Assembly (NCBI RefSeq): GCF_003627215.1
Contig: NZ_CP032677.1
Span: forward strand, 4,469,501 to 4,533,500
Source of the DNA: Pseudomonas sp. Leaf58
Lineage (GTDB): Bacteria > Pseudomonadota > Gammaproteobacteria > Pseudomonadales > Pseudomonadaceae
Length of the DNA stretch: 64,000 nt
Direction of reading: 5' to 3'
Under the pieces are notes generated by a model. It was not told the DNA's origin. It worked only from the letters and a program-made list of their open reading frames with translations, and did not search any database. Numbering within the stretch: the stretch's first letter is position 1; every line of letters starts with the position of its first letter. Below, piece after piece: positions 27,917 to 37,313 of this stretch. The position numbers and the translations under genes are program-made.

Positions 27917-29368
27917 TCATGCTTTCTTCACAGGCGGCTCATCAAACGCCTGCCAGCCACCACCCAAAGCCTTGTACAGCCCCACCAACGCCTGCGACAC
28001 GGCCGCCGAACTGTCGATCCACTGTTCCTCGCTGGCCAGCAGTGCACCCTGCACCGTCAGCACATTGAGAAAGTCCACCGCCCCTTCTACATACTGGCGC
28101 TGGGCGGTTTCCAGCGCGATGCGGTTCTGCCGCACCGCCTCGGCCAAGTGATCACGACGCAATTGGCTGGCGTTGTACAGGCGTAGCACATCGTCGATTT
28201 CGTGCCAGGCGCCAAGCACCACCTTACGGTAGTTCAACGCCGCTTCCTGTTGCTGCGCCTCGCGCAGTTCCAGGGTGCCCTTGAGCCGGCCACCCTCAAA
28301 AATCGGCAACGACAATTGTGGCCCGAAGGCAAAACGGCGCGAGTCCCAACCGCCGAAATCGGACAGTTGCATGGCTTGGAAACCCATGCTGCCCGACAGC
28401 CGGATGCTCGGGTAAAAGTCGGCCTTGGCCACGCCAATGCTGGCTGTGGCCGCATGCAGGCGGGCCTCGGCCTGGCGAATATCCGGGCGGCGCTCGGCCA
28501 GCTCGGATGGCAAGCCGATGGCAAATTTCTGCTGCGGCGCGGGCAGTTCGCCACCCTTGAGCAACTCGGCCTGCAAACTGCGCGGCGGTTCGGCGGCGAG
28601 CAGGCTGAGGGCGTTGATCAGGTCATCGCGGCGAGCTTCGAGGCTGGGCAGGCGCGACTCGATCGAAGCAACCTGGGCGCTGGCCTGGGCCACATCAAGG
28701 CGGGTGGCAACGCCTTCGGCCTGGCGCTCTTCGGACAGCTTCAGGCTGTGCTGGGCGACCTTGAGGTTGTCACGTGTGACATCGAGCGTGTGCTGCACAG
28801 CGCGCAGCTGGATGTAGTTGCCGGCGGTTTCCGACAGCAATGCAAGCAGCACGCCTCGGCGGTCGTTCTCGGCCACTTCGACCGTGGCGTCGGCGGCCTC
28901 TACCTGGCGCCGGACCCGGCCCCACAAGTCCAGCTCCCAACCGGCCACCAAGTCGCCCTGCCAAAGGTTGAAGGCGCCCTTGCCCGCCTTGCCGGACGGG
29001 TCACTGAGGCCTTCGGCGCTGTTGCGCGCGCGGCTGTAGCCGGCGTTCGCATCCACCGACGGCAGCTCGTCGGCAGCTACGGTGCTGCGCAGGGCACGGC
29101 TTTGCAGCAGGCGCGCACTGGCCATTTGCAGGTCGAGGTTGCGCTCGGCAACCCGCTGGACCAAGGCGCTTAGCTGAGCATCGTGGAAGGTTTCCCACCA
29201 GCGCAGTTCCAGCGGTTCGGCTTGCGGCTGGCTGGCCGCTGCCTCGCCCAGCAGCGGCGCCCACTGTTGCGGAGCCTGGCTGTCGGGGCGCAGGAAATCT
29301 GGGCCCATGGTGCAGCCGGCCATCAGCACAGCCAGCAGCAACGGGCTCAAGCGTAATGCCGGTTTCAT
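27917..29368 (-). CDS. OprM/NodT-type outer-membrane efflux lipoprotein
   Basis: Outer-membrane channel of the MFS tripartite pump, 483 residues. The lipobox LMAGC (Cys ~19) follows a signal peptide. The protein opens with GPDFLRPD and has the two OEP repeats, with typical blocks such as LELRWWETFHD and ERRPDIRQAEARLHAAT. Its ATG overlaps the stop of the adaptor gene by four bases (ATGA), so the two are coupled. Confidence 0.92.
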   Translation of the reverse strand: MKPALRLSPLLLAVLMAGCTMGPDFLRPDSQAPQQWAPLLGEAAASQPQAEPLELRWWETFHDAQLSALVQRVAERNLDLQMASARLLQSRALRSTVAADELPSVDANAGYSRARNSAEGLSDPSGKAGKGAFNLWQGDLVAGWELDLWGRVRRQVEAADATVEVAENDRRGVLLALLSETAGNYIQLRAVQHTLDVTRDNLKVAQHSLKLSEERQAEGVATRLDVAQASAQVASIESRLPSLEARRDDLINALSLLAAEPPRSLQAELLKGGELPAPQQKFAIGLPSELAERRPDIRQAEARLHAATASIGVAKADFYPSIRLSGSMGFQAMQLSDFGGWDSRRFAFGPQLSLPIFEGGRLKGTLELREAQQQEAALNYRKVVLGAWHEIDDVLRLYNASQLRRDHLAEAVRQNRIALETAQRQYVEGAVDFLNVLTVQGALLASEEQWIDSSAAVSQALVGLYKALGGGWQAFDEPPVKKA

Positions 29369-30426
29369 CGTGCGCTTACCTCGTTGCCGTCCAGCTTGTC
29401 GCCACGGGTATCGATGGTCGCTTCCACCGACATGCCCACGCGCAGGCGGCTGAGCAGCGGCTGGCCGTCATCGAAGACGATCTTCACCGGAATGCGCTGC
29501 ACCACCTTGGTGAAGTTACCGGTGGCGTTGTCCGGCTTGACCGCAGCGAAGGTCACACCGGTAGCCGGGGCGATGCTTTCGACATGGCCTTGCAACTGCT
29601 CGCCGGCGAAAGTGTCGACGCTGATGCTCACCGGCTGGCCCGGCTGCACATGGGTCAGCTGGGTTTCCTGGAAGTTGCCGACGACATAGGCCTGCTGCAA
29701 CGGCACCACCGAGAGCAGGCGCGCCCCCGGGTTGACGTAGGCACCGACGCGCAGTGCGCGCTCACCGACCATGCCATCCACCGGGGCTGTGATGCGGGTG
29801 TAGGACAGGTCGAGCTGGGCCTTTTCCAGGCCCGCTTCGGCGCGCTTGAGCTGGCCATCGGCGCTGGCCACTTGCGCTGTAAGAATGTCCACCTGCTTGC
29901 GCGTCGCCACTAACGCTGCCTGGGCGTTGGCCAGGTGGGCACGGGCCTGGTCGACGCCACTGCGTGCCTGCTGAGCGTTCTGCACGGTACCGGCGCCCTG
30001 CTCGGCCAGGCGGCTGTAGCGGTTCACTTCATGCTCGGCGAACGCCACTTCGGCCCGGGCCGCTTTCACGGCGGCCTCGGCCTGAGCAATCAGCGCTGCC
30101 TGGCGCTCGAGGGTGGCGCGGGCATCGGCGCTCTGCGCCTTGGCCACCAGCAATTGCGCCTGCGCGGCATCCAGTGCAGCCTGGTAGTCACGGGCATCGA
30201 TGGTCGCCAGCAACTGGCCGGCAGTGACCTGCTGGTTGTCCTCCACTAGCACTTCTTTGATGAAGCCGGCGACCTTGGGCGCGACCACGGTGTAATCAGC
30301 GATCACATAGGCGTCATTGGTGCGCTGGCGGTGGTCGCTGCCGAGCAGCCAGGGGCCGACGATGCCAGCCAGCACGGCCACGGCCAGCACCGAGCCGATG
30401 AACAGGGTTTTGCGGTTGTTGGTCAT
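29365..30426 (-). CDS. EmrA/HlyD-type membrane-fusion protein
   Basis: A periplasmic adaptor of 353 residues with an N-terminal membrane anchor (TLFIGSVLAVAVLAGIVGPW). It has a lipoyl segment TVVAPKVAGFIKEVLVEDNQ, a long Ala/Gln-rich coiled-coil hairpin (~85-215), and a second lipoyl half TRITAPVDGMVGERALRVG. NDAYVIADYT is characteristic of the EmrA branch. It joins the MFS transporter upstream to the outer-membrane protein downstream. Confidence 0.92.
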   Translation of the reverse strand: MTNNRKTLFIGSVLAVAVLAGIVGPWLLGSDHRQRTNDAYVIADYTVVAPKVAGFIKEVLVEDNQQVTAGQLLATIDARDYQAALDAAQAQLLVAKAQSADARATLERQAALIAQAEAAVKAARAEVAFAEHEVNRYSRLAEQGAGTVQNAQQARSGVDQARAHLANAQAALVATRKQVDILTAQVASADGQLKRAEAGLEKAQLDLSYTRITAPVDGMVGERALRVGAYVNPGARLLSVVPLQQAYVVGNFQETQLTHVQPGQPVSISVDTFAGEQLQGHVESIAPATGVTFAAVKPDNATGNFTKVVQRIPVKIVFDDGQPLLSRLRVGMSVEATIDTRGDKLDGNEVSAR

Positions 30427-30453
30427 TTCAACGGTCTCGAATTCATCCAGGGT

Positions 30454-31980
30454 TCAGGCCACCGCGCGCGGCGGATAGACCCGGGTAGGCACGAAAGGAA
30501 TCAGGCAAATCAGGGCCACGGCAATGCAGGCCATGACCAGGTAGAGGTCGGCCGAAGTCAGCACCAGCGCCTGCTCGTGGATGCGCTTGGCCAGGCCCGT
30601 GGCGTTACCGTCGACCAGCGGGGCGTTGCCCAGGCTGTCCACCAGGTGGTTGGAATGGAAATGCCGGCGCAGGGTGCCAAGGGCGTCCAGCAGGCCCCCG
30701 GCAATCACCGCAGCCAGGCCCTTGACCGTGTTGAACCAGCTGGAAGCGAACGGGCCTTCCTGCGGGGTCATGCCGTTGGTCGACAGCATCAGCAGCGGCA
30801 GCACTGCCATCGGCTGGCCGAACACCTGCAGCAGGTAGAACGGGTAGAAGTCGCCACGGATCCATTGCGAGGTCAGCAGGCTGCTGCCAACACACGACAC
30901 CGCCAGCATCGCCAGGCCGATGCCCAGCACCCAGCGGCAGTCCACTGCGCGGATGTTGCACAGTGCCGCCGTCAGCGGCAGGGCAAGCAGTTGCGGCAGC
31001 GCCACCAGCAGCATCAGCGGGCTGGTCTGTGCCGGGCGGTAGCCTTGGATCTGCGCCAGGTAGGCCGACGGGATGCTGCCCACAGCCGAAAGCACGATCA
31101 GCACGCCAGCCAGGGTCACCAGGGCGAAACTCAGGTTGCGCCGCGACAGCATGCGCAGCTGGAAGAACGGCAACGGCTCCGACCATTCGTTGTACAGGAA
31201 CAGCACCAGCAACAGCAGGCCGCCGCCCAGCAGCCAACAGATCAGTGGCGAATCGAACCAGCCCCAGCGGTCGCCCAGCGACAGGCCCAGCACGATGCAA
31301 CTGATGGCAGGCAAGCCGAGCAGCACGCCACGCCAGTCGAACTGTTGGAAGCGCTCCAAGCGTAGTGGGTCCTGCGGCAGGCCCCAGCTGACGCAGACGA
31401 TGGCCAGCGCCGAGGGCAGGATGATTTGCCAGAATGCCCATTGCCAGCCGACATATTCAGTCCACAGGCCAGCCAGTGGCGTGCCGAGGTTGGGGCCGAA
31501 GGTGGCGGTAAGGGCATAGCAGGCCAGGCCGTAAACCTTGATGCCCGGCGGCAGGAAACGCAGGGCCACGCTCATCAGCATCGGCGGCAAGGCGCCAGAG
31601 GCGAAGCCCTGCAGCACGCGCAGCAGCATCAGGCTGTGCAGGTTGGGGGCGAACGGTTGCAGCAGGCCAAGCACAGCGAACAAGCCGATCGCGCTCATGG
31701 TGAAGCGCCGCAGCGAGAAGGTGGTGGCCAGCCACGGCGCGAAGGCCATGGCCGACACCGAAGCGGCGCTGTACACCGCCAGCAACCAGGCACCTTCGTC
31801 GGCACCAATGCCCATGGCCCCACGAATATCGGCCAGGGAAATCTTGGTTACCGATTCGTTGAGGCCCGCGCATAGCACGGCCAGCAACACACCGAACAGT
31901 CCGACCACTACCTGCAGGCCAAATGCAGCCGGCACTGGGGCGGTGGCAACCGCAGCAGACGGGGCGGACAGGGAACTCAT
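30454..31980 (-). CDS. EmrB-type MFS drug transporter (DHA2, 14 TM)
   Basis: An inner-membrane proton antiporter of 508 residues starting MSSLSAPS (ATG at 31980; an upstream in-frame TTG is less likely). About 14 hydrophobic helices are visible. The DHA2 features include a helix-4 region LRVLQGFASGALPPMLM and the motif-C-like GPNLGTPLAGLWTEYVGWQWAFW. It forms the first gene of a drug or aromatic-compound efflux operon. An operator shared with the neighbouring LysR gene lies 91 bases upstream. Confidence 0.92.
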   Translation of the reverse strand: MSSLSAPSAAVATAPVPAAFGLQVVVGLFGVLLAVLCAGLNESVTKISLADIRGAMGIGADEGAWLLAVYSAASVSAMAFAPWLATTFSLRRFTMSAIGLFAVLGLLQPFAPNLHSLMLLRVLQGFASGALPPMLMSVALRFLPPGIKVYGLACYALTATFGPNLGTPLAGLWTEYVGWQWAFWQIILPSALAIVCVSWGLPQDPLRLERFQQFDWRGVLLGLPAISCIVLGLSLGDRWGWFDSPLICWLLGGGLLLLVLFLYNEWSEPLPFFQLRMLSRRNLSFALVTLAGVLIVLSAVGSIPSAYLAQIQGYRPAQTSPLMLLVALPQLLALPLTAALCNIRAVDCRWVLGIGLAMLAVSCVGSSLLTSQWIRGDFYPFYLLQVFGQPMAVLPLLMLSTNGMTPQEGPFASSWFNTVKGLAAVIAGGLLDALGTLRRHFHSNHLVDSLGNAPLVDGNATGLAKRIHEQALVLTSADLYLVMACIAVALICLIPFVPTRVYPPRAVA

Positions 31981-32070
31981 GGGCAAGACATCTCCAGCAA
32001 CAAATTTGCGACTGGAGCAAGTCTAAGAAGGTTAAATGCTTACGAAAACTGACTTCTCGGTAGGTTTATG

Positions 32071-32085
32071 TTGCGCCAGGCGCAA
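32071..32085. promoter_or_regulatory. Palindromic operator upstream of MFS efflux operon
   Basis: TTGCGCCAGGCGCAA, a perfect inverted repeat around a 3-base centre, in the 152-base gap between the LysR stop and the transporter start. The same motif with two changes lies upstream of the LysR gene itself (33093-33107). It probably binds that regulator. Confidence 0.75.
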
Positions 32086-32093
32086 TCCACAAT

Positions 32094-32127
32094 GTGAGCG
32101 GGCTTGCCCGCGAAGAGGCCGGCACAG
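32094..32127. repeat. Single REP element
   Basis: One copy of the GCGGGCTTGCCCGC type next to the operator, six bases from the end of the LysR gene. Confidence 0.8.
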
Positions 32128-32132
32128 GCCCC

Positions 32133-33041
32133 TCATGGGTCGACACTGCAACAAGCCTTCAAGGTCTGCCGCAACCAGCGATGCGCCGGGTCATTGTGAA
32201 ACCGCGGGTGCCACGCCTGCAGCACGGTCACCCGTTCCAACGGCACCGGAATCTCGAACGAACGCAGCGGCAGCCCCAACTTGTGCACGCTGTTAAGGAT
32301 GTTGGCCGGCATCGGCAGGACCAGGTCGGAATCCGGCAACGAGAACAGCGCCGAGTGAAAACTCGGGGTAATCAATGCCACCCGGCGCTGCACTTTGAAG
32401 TTGGCCAGTTCGACATCGATCGGCCCGTTGGCTCGGCCCCGGCGCGAAACGCTGATCTGTGGATAACTGGCAAAGCGGGTGGGCGTGATCGGCTGCTCGA
32501 AAATGGGATGATCGCGCCGCGCCAGGCCCACGTAATAAGTCTGGAACAAGCTTTGCACCTTGATCTCCGGCCCCAGGTCCACGGTCGAACTGATGATCAG
32601 GTCGGTACGCCCATCGCGCAGCACGCTGTCGTCATCACCGCCGGGGCTCTCCGGCACGAAACGCAGCACCGTGCGCGGTGCCTGCTCGTGCATGCGGCGC
32701 AGCAACTGGGCGCCGTAGAGGGCAATGAATAGGTCGTTGGTGCGGATGTTGAAGGCCCGGTCGAGCTTGGGCAGGTCGACCTCATCGCCGCTGCGGAATA
32801 CCTCGCCGGCCTGCTCCACCAACGCCGCCACCTGCTCACGCAGCGCCAAGGCCCGCGGCGTCGGCACCAGGCCACGGCCAGCGCGCACCAGGATCGGGTC
32901 GCCCAAGGCATCGCGGATACGCCCAAGGGTCCGGCTCATCGCCGCCGGGCTCAGGTTCATGCGCTGTGCCGCGCCGACCACGCTGCCCTCGTCGAGCAAG
33001 GCATCGAGGGCGACGAGCAAGTTCATGTCCGGGAGTTGCAT
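32133..33041 (-). CDS. LysR-family regulator of the efflux operon
   Basis: A 302-residue LysR protein. The N-terminal winged helix is seen as LLVALDALLDEGSVVGAAQR followed by MNLSPAAMSRTLGRIRDALG, the NodD/LeuO-like branch with DPILVRAGRGLVPTPRA. The C-terminal effector domain (residues ~95-300) ends RWLRQTLKAC. It lies directly upstream of the MFS pump, same strand. Because the same palindrome precedes both genes, it probably controls the pump and itself. The ligand is unknown. Confidence 0.92.
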   Translation of the reverse strand: MQLPDMNLLVALDALLDEGSVVGAAQRMNLSPAAMSRTLGRIRDALGDPILVRAGRGLVPTPRALALREQVAALVEQAGEVFRSGDEVDLPKLDRAFNIRTNDLFIALYGAQLLRRMHEQAPRTVLRFVPESPGGDDDSVLRDGRTDLIISSTVDLGPEIKVQSLFQTYYVGLARRDHPIFEQPITPTRFASYPQISVSRRGRANGPIDVELANFKVQRRVALITPSFHSALFSLPDSDLVLPMPANILNSVHKLGLPLRSFEIPVPLERVTVLQAWHPRFHNDPAHRWLRQTLKACCSVDP

Positions 33042-33092
33042 GGCCGTTTTCCGTTAGCGCTGTGGGAATGGCGATGGTAGCAGGTTGGCGGA

Positions 33093-33107
33093 TTGCACCA
33101 GACGCAA
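33093..33107. promoter_or_regulatory. Palindromic operator upstream of LysR gene
   Basis: TTGCACCAGACGCAA, 13 of 15 bases identical to the site before the MFS gene; the two changes are symmetrical (R positions). It lies ~50 bases upstream of the LysR start, fitting autoregulation. Confidence 0.75.
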
Positions 33108-33169
33108 TGCGCTCGTGCGTGGTGGGGCATTTATTTTGGGCGGTGATTGGGCCATAAGATTTGCAGTGA

Positions 33170-33277
33170 CTGCACTGGCCCTATCGCCGGCAAGCCAGCT
33201 CCCACAGGGACCCCACAGTATCCAAGGTCTGCGCCGACCCTGTGGCAGCTGGTTTGCCGGCGATAGGGCCAGTGCAG
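33170..33277. repeat. REP inverted pair, 40-base arms
   Basis: Arms 33170-33209 and 33238-33277 of the CGCCGGCAAGCCAGCTCC variant, nearly perfect. They fill the gap between the divergent LysR gene and the stress-protein gene and so may lie near both promoters. Confidence 0.9.
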
Positions 33278-33312
33278 GCAAATGATTAGCCTGAACGAAA
33301 CAAGGATCGCCA

Positions 33313-33765
33313 ATGCCCACCCCCGTCCTGATCGCCATCGACGCCTCCCCCGCCGCCACCGCCCTGCTCACCCTCGCCCGCCGATACTGCCGCCCCGGCG
33401 AACACGAACTGCACGTGCTGCTGGCCATCGACGCCACCTTCGCCGTGCACGACCAGCCCGCGCCCTACACCGCCGAGGAACGGGAGGAATACCCCGCCGC
33501 CTGCGCAGAACAGCACCTGGCCGAGCACGCCGTGGCCGAGGCAGTGCGCGCGTTGCAGCAAGCCGGCTTCGCCAGCCAGGGCTGCATGGTGGCCGGGCTG
33601 CCGGTCGAGGTGATCGTGGCCAAGGCGCAGGAACTGAATTGCGAGCTGATCATCATGGGGCACCGCCACCTGTCGCGGTTGGGGCGGTTGCTGGACCCGT
33701 CGATTAGCGCGAAGGTGATCAATCGGGTGAAGGTGCCGGTGTTGGTGGGGGCTGCGGATGCATGA
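33313..33765 (+). CDS. Universal stress protein (UspA family)
   Basis: A single-domain Usp of 150 residues. It begins VLIAIDASPAA and has the ATP-binding-type loop near the end (MGHRHLSRLGRLLDPS, close to the G-x2-G-x9-G-S/T pattern but lacking its glycines), then VLVG. ATP binding is therefore uncertain. Usp proteins are induced by stasis and stress. No operon partners. Confidence 0.88.
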   Translation: MPTPVLIAIDASPAATALLTLARRYCRPGEHELHVLLAIDATFAVHDQPAPYTAEEREEYPAACAEQHLAEHAVAEAVRALQQAGFASQGCMVAGLPVEVIVAKAQELNCELIIMGHRHLSRLGRLLDPSISAKVINRVKVPVLVGAADA

Positions 33766-33784
33766 ATTGTGAGGTGTATCGCTT

Positions 33785-34029
33785 GTGATATCGAGCGCCG
33801 CCCGCGCGGGGCAAGCCCGCTCTCACATCTAGCCAGTTACTCCTGTAAGAGATGGATTGCAGCTTTGGCGCATGGCTGAAGATGGATGAAATAGCAGCAG
33901 CGCAACCCTCGATATCGAATGGAACAAACTAGGCGGCCCCCCCATCTGGCACAGGAGGGATTGGCCAGAAACAGATGTGGGAGCGGGCTTGCCCCGCGAA
34001 GCGCCGCGCGGGCGGCGCTCGATCTCACA
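33785..34029. repeat. ~245-bp inverted-repeat element, copy A (degenerate)
   Basis: The long terminal arms (33785-33830 and 33970-34029) end in ATCGAGCGCCGCCCGCGCGG and its complement; the left arm has lost about 12 bases. The core (33850-33935) matches the core of the copy at 43337-43587, including ATATCGAATGGAACAAAC. It fills the 309-base gap between the convergent stress-protein and HlyD-type genes, which otherwise contains nothing. Confidence 0.85.
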
Positions 34030-34074
34030 GGCACCCAAAATTTCAAGTCATGCACTTGCAGCCCCAACCGTCGC

Positions 34075-34935
34075 TCACCCCTCGCTCGGCTTCACCACCA
34101 CCGTACAGGTGGTCCCCGCCGCCAGCAAAAACCCTTCTGGCACTTCATCGATGTGAATACGTACCGGCACCCGCTGCGCCAGCCGTACCCAGTTGAAGGT
34201 CGGGTTCACGTCGGCAATCAACTCGCGGCTTTGTGGATTATCGCGGTCATAGATGCCGCGGGCGATGCTCTCAACATGCCCCTTGATGCGCTCGCCGCTC
34301 ATCATCTGCAGCTCGGCCTGGTCGCCCACCTTCACATGCGGCAGCTTGGTCTCCTCGAAGAACCCGTACACCCAGAACGAGTTCTCGTCGACCACCGCCA
34401 TCACCGCCTCACCGGTACGCGCATAGTCACCCCGGTGGATATTCAGGTTGGTCACGTAACCGTCCACCGTGGCCACGATATGCGTGCGCTTGAGGTTCAA
34501 CTCGGCACCAGCCAGTTCGGCAAGGGCTTGCTGGTAATCCGCCTGGGCAGCGTTGGCGATGTTGCTGGCGTCGTCGCGGTTTTCCTTGGAGATCACCAGA
34601 TTGTCCATGTCGGCACGGCGCTTGGCGTTGACCTTGCGCATTTCCCAGGTGGCCTTGCGCGAGGCGACCAGGGCCTTGGCTTGGTCGACTGCCAGTTGAT
34701 AGTGCTCGGGGTCGATCTGGATCAACAGGTCGCCCTTCTTCACCCGCTGGTTGTCTTTGACCGGCACGTCCACCACGTAGCCCGGTACGTCGGCGGCGAC
34801 GTTGATGATGTCGGCGCGCACGCGGCCGTCGCGGGTCCACGGCGTGGTCATGTAGTGCAGCCACAACTGGCGCCCGATGGCCACGGCAGCGATCAGCACC
34901 AGCAGGGTGGCGATCAGGCTGAAGAACTTTTTCAT
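34075..34935 (-). CDS. AaeA-type membrane-fusion protein
   Basis: A 286-residue adaptor with a single N-terminal helix (FFSLIATLLVLIAAVAIG). TPWTRDGRVRADIINVAADV is the family start; a lipoyl domain, a short helical hairpin (~85-140) and the second lipoyl half VATVDGYVTNLNIHRGDYA follow. It works with the DUF1656 and FUSC genes upstream in an aromatic carboxylic acid efflux system of the AaeXAB kind. Confidence 0.92.
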   Translation of the reverse strand: MKKFFSLIATLLVLIAAVAIGRQLWLHYMTTPWTRDGRVRADIINVAADVPGYVVDVPVKDNQRVKKGDLLIQIDPEHYQLAVDQAKALVASRKATWEMRKVNAKRRADMDNLVISKENRDDASNIANAAQADYQQALAELAGAELNLKRTHIVATVDGYVTNLNIHRGDYARTGEAVMAVVDENSFWVYGFFEETKLPHVKVGDQAELQMMSGERIKGHVESIARGIYDRDNPQSRELIADVNPTFNWVRLAQRVPVRIHIDEVPEGFLLAAGTTCTVVVKPSEG

Positions 34936-34945
34936 CGAAGGATTC

Positions 34946-35146
34946 TCACCAGTAGACAGTAAGCGCCATGGCGCCGAACAAGCAGACGAACAGGCTCAGG
35001 CGCAGCAGCGCCGGGTGCCAGAAGAAGCGGTAGCCATCATGGCTGGCGATGAACCGGTCCAGGCCCCAGGCCAGGCCCAGGGCGAACAGAAACATCAAGG
35101 TCATGGTGGGCATGTACACGCCATGGAAGGCGATTTCACGGGGCAT
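34946..35146 (-). CDS. DUF1656 small membrane protein (AaeX-like)
   Basis: A 66-residue protein starting MPREIAFHGVYMPTM with two membrane helices (LMFLFALGLAWGLDRFI and LLRLSLFVCLFGAMALTVYW). AaeX-type proteins always sit between AaeA and AaeB genes; their function is unknown. The start overlaps the end of the FUSC gene by 11 bases. Confidence 0.9.
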   Translation of the reverse strand: MPREIAFHGVYMPTMTLMFLFALGLAWGLDRFIASHDGYRFFWHPALLRLSLFVCLFGAMALTVYW

Positions 35147-37313
35147 GGTGCGTTCCTTTCGCCGGTGCCAGTGGCGACTGTGGGTCAAGCAGGGAAGAAC
35201 GGATGAAGTGCAGGTAACTTTGCGCACGGCGCAGCACCGAGGTATCGAAGTGCCGGGCAAAGGGCTCGTCGGTGGCCTGAACGCGGGCAATGGCGTGGTC
35301 CACCGCGATCAGGGCGCGCTCATGGTTGCTGGCGCTGGGCTGCAGGAACAGCCTTGCCAAGGCGCGGCCCATGACACGAATGGCCTGGCGCCAGGGCTGC
35401 GATTCGGCGTAGGCCGGGTGCACCGGCGCGCGGGCCTGTTCCTTGCGCAGTTCGATCACCGCGTGGCCGATCTCCAGCACGGTAAACATCCAGCCCATCA
35501 GCTGGCTCTGCACCTGCGGCTTGCCAGCGGCCAGGCCATAGGCTTGGTGCAGCAGGTCGCGGGTACGGCTTTCAAAGGCCGAACCCAGGCCGCGCAAACG
35601 GCCGCTGATGGCGAACAGCACCTGCTCGCGCAACTCTTGCTCCAGACGGCTCCACAGCCAGCGGCTGTTGGGCGGCAGGATGATCGCCCCGGCAGCGGCG
35701 CAGACGAACATGCCAATGACCATGCCGATGTAATCGTTGATGAAGCTGTACGGGTCGTACACGGTGAGGTTGTTCGGCACCGAGCCGATGGCGAAGAACA
35801 CCAGCAGGCCGATGCCGTAGCCGGCATAGGCTGGGCGCGATGAAAGGAACGCGCCCAGCACGAACACCGGCGCCAGCACCATGCACAGCAGCGGGAAACC
35901 GTCGATCCAGGGGAACACGAAGAAGGTTTCGAAGAAGCCAACGAACGCACCAATCGCCGTGCCGCAGGCCATCTGGAACGACATGCGCTTGGGGTTCGGC
36001 GAGGCCGCCGAAAGGCCCACGGTGACCGTGGCGATCAGGGTCATCATGGCGCCGCTGGGCCAGTCGCTGAACAGCCAGTAGCTGCCCAACAGCAACAGCA
36101 CCGCCGAGGCACGCACACCGGCGGCCAACGACACCAGCCAGCTGGTCTGCGCCACGTAGGGCTCGTCCCACTGCTCGCGCTCGTGCGTGTGCGCGGCCAG
36201 CGAGGCGTGGGTTTCGGCGTAGCTGTACATCTCGTCGACAAAGCGATAAAGCAGCTCGAAGGCGGTGTGGAAGTCGAGCAGGTCGGCCTCGCTCGGCTCG
36301 GTCGCCAGGTACTCGGCACGCAGGCCACGCACCTGGGCCTGCAGGCCTTCCTTGTAGGCGGCCAGCTCCAGGGTCAGGCGCAGTGCATCGGCGTCGGTCA
36401 GCGCCCGGCCGACGTAGGGCTGCAGCAGCTCCACCAGGGTGTTCAAACCCGGCTCGATGGCGCCGACGATCTGCAGCGGGCCACGGGCGCGCAGGCGCTC
36501 GAGCAAACGGTGCAAGGCGTTGAACCGCGTGGTAATGGCCATGAACTCGCTGTTCATGCGCACCAGGCGGCCCGAGCGCCGGCGCATGTGGGGGTCTTCG
36601 AAGGCGGTGACGTTGCGCAGGCTCTCGAGGCCCACCGCCTCGGCGACGAAGCGCACGTTGCTGCTCTCGAACCGGTCGCGCTGGCTGTCGCCCCGTAGGG
36701 CCTCAACCACCACCCCGGCGAACACGCCAAAGCGCTGGTACAGGGCGTTGCGCATGGCGGCACTGGCCGACTGCGGCAAGATCGCCGCGCTGACGAAGGT
36801 CGAGACGAGAATGCCCAAGGCAATTTCCAGCACCCGCCAAACCGCCGCCATAAATGCCTGGTCGGGGTGCTGCAGCACCGGCAAGCCGATCATCGCCGCG
36901 GTGTAGCCGGCCAGCACGAAGCCATAGGCGCGGAAGGTGCGGTAGCGCATGGCCCCGGCCGAGCACAAGCCTACCCACAGGGCCAGGCTGGGCAGGAACA
37001 GCTCGGTGTTCTGCGGGAAGATGGCGATCAGTGCCACCATCATCGCCGAGCCAGCCAGGGTGCCGAGCACCCGGTAGAAGCTCTTGGCGAACACATGCCC
37101 GCTTTGCGGCTGCATGACGATGAACACGGTGATCATCGCCGTGCGCGGTTGCGGCAGCTCCAGGCGCATGGCCAACCACAGGGTGATGAACGCGGCGGCC
37201 AGCACCTTGAAGATGTACACCCAGGTGACACCGTCGGTGCGTGCCCAGGCAAAGAAGCCCCGGCGCCACTCCAGGCTCTGCAGCCAGCGCGCGGGCAAAC
37301 TGGAAGTGCTCAT
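35136..37313 (-). CDS. FUSC/AaeB-type aromatic acid efflux transporter
   Basis: An inner-membrane exporter of 725 residues. Two hydrophobic blocks (~35-170 and ~385-530) flank a cytosolic middle region rich in charged helices, the layout of FUSC proteins. Family sequence includes LPQPRTAMITVFIVMQPQSG near the start and GIGLLVFFAIGS. It exports substituted benzoates in E. coli; the substrate here is inferred. The ATG overlaps the stop of the outer-membrane gene by four bases. Confidence 0.92.
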   Translation of the reverse strand: MSTSSLPARWLQSLEWRRGFFAWARTDGVTWVYIFKVLAAAFITLWLAMRLELPQPRTAMITVFIVMQPQSGHVFAKSFYRVLGTLAGSAMMVALIAIFPQNTELFLPSLALWVGLCSAGAMRYRTFRAYGFVLAGYTAAMIGLPVLQHPDQAFMAAVWRVLEIALGILVSTFVSAAILPQSASAAMRNALYQRFGVFAGVVVEALRGDSQRDRFESSNVRFVAEAVGLESLRNVTAFEDPHMRRRSGRLVRMNSEFMAITTRFNALHRLLERLRARGPLQIVGAIEPGLNTLVELLQPYVGRALTDADALRLTLELAAYKEGLQAQVRGLRAEYLATEPSEADLLDFHTAFELLYRFVDEMYSYAETHASLAAHTHEREQWDEPYVAQTSWLVSLAAGVRASAVLLLLGSYWLFSDWPSGAMMTLIATVTVGLSAASPNPKRMSFQMACGTAIGAFVGFFETFFVFPWIDGFPLLCMVLAPVFVLGAFLSSRPAYAGYGIGLLVFFAIGSVPNNLTVYDPYSFINDYIGMVIGMFVCAAAGAIILPPNSRWLWSRLEQELREQVLFAISGRLRGLGSAFESRTRDLLHQAYGLAAGKPQVQSQLMGWMFTVLEIGHAVIELRKEQARAPVHPAYAESQPWRQAIRVMGRALARLFLQPSASNHERALIAVDHAIARVQATDEPFARHFDTSVLRRAQSYLHFIRSSLLDPQSPLAPAKGTHHAP

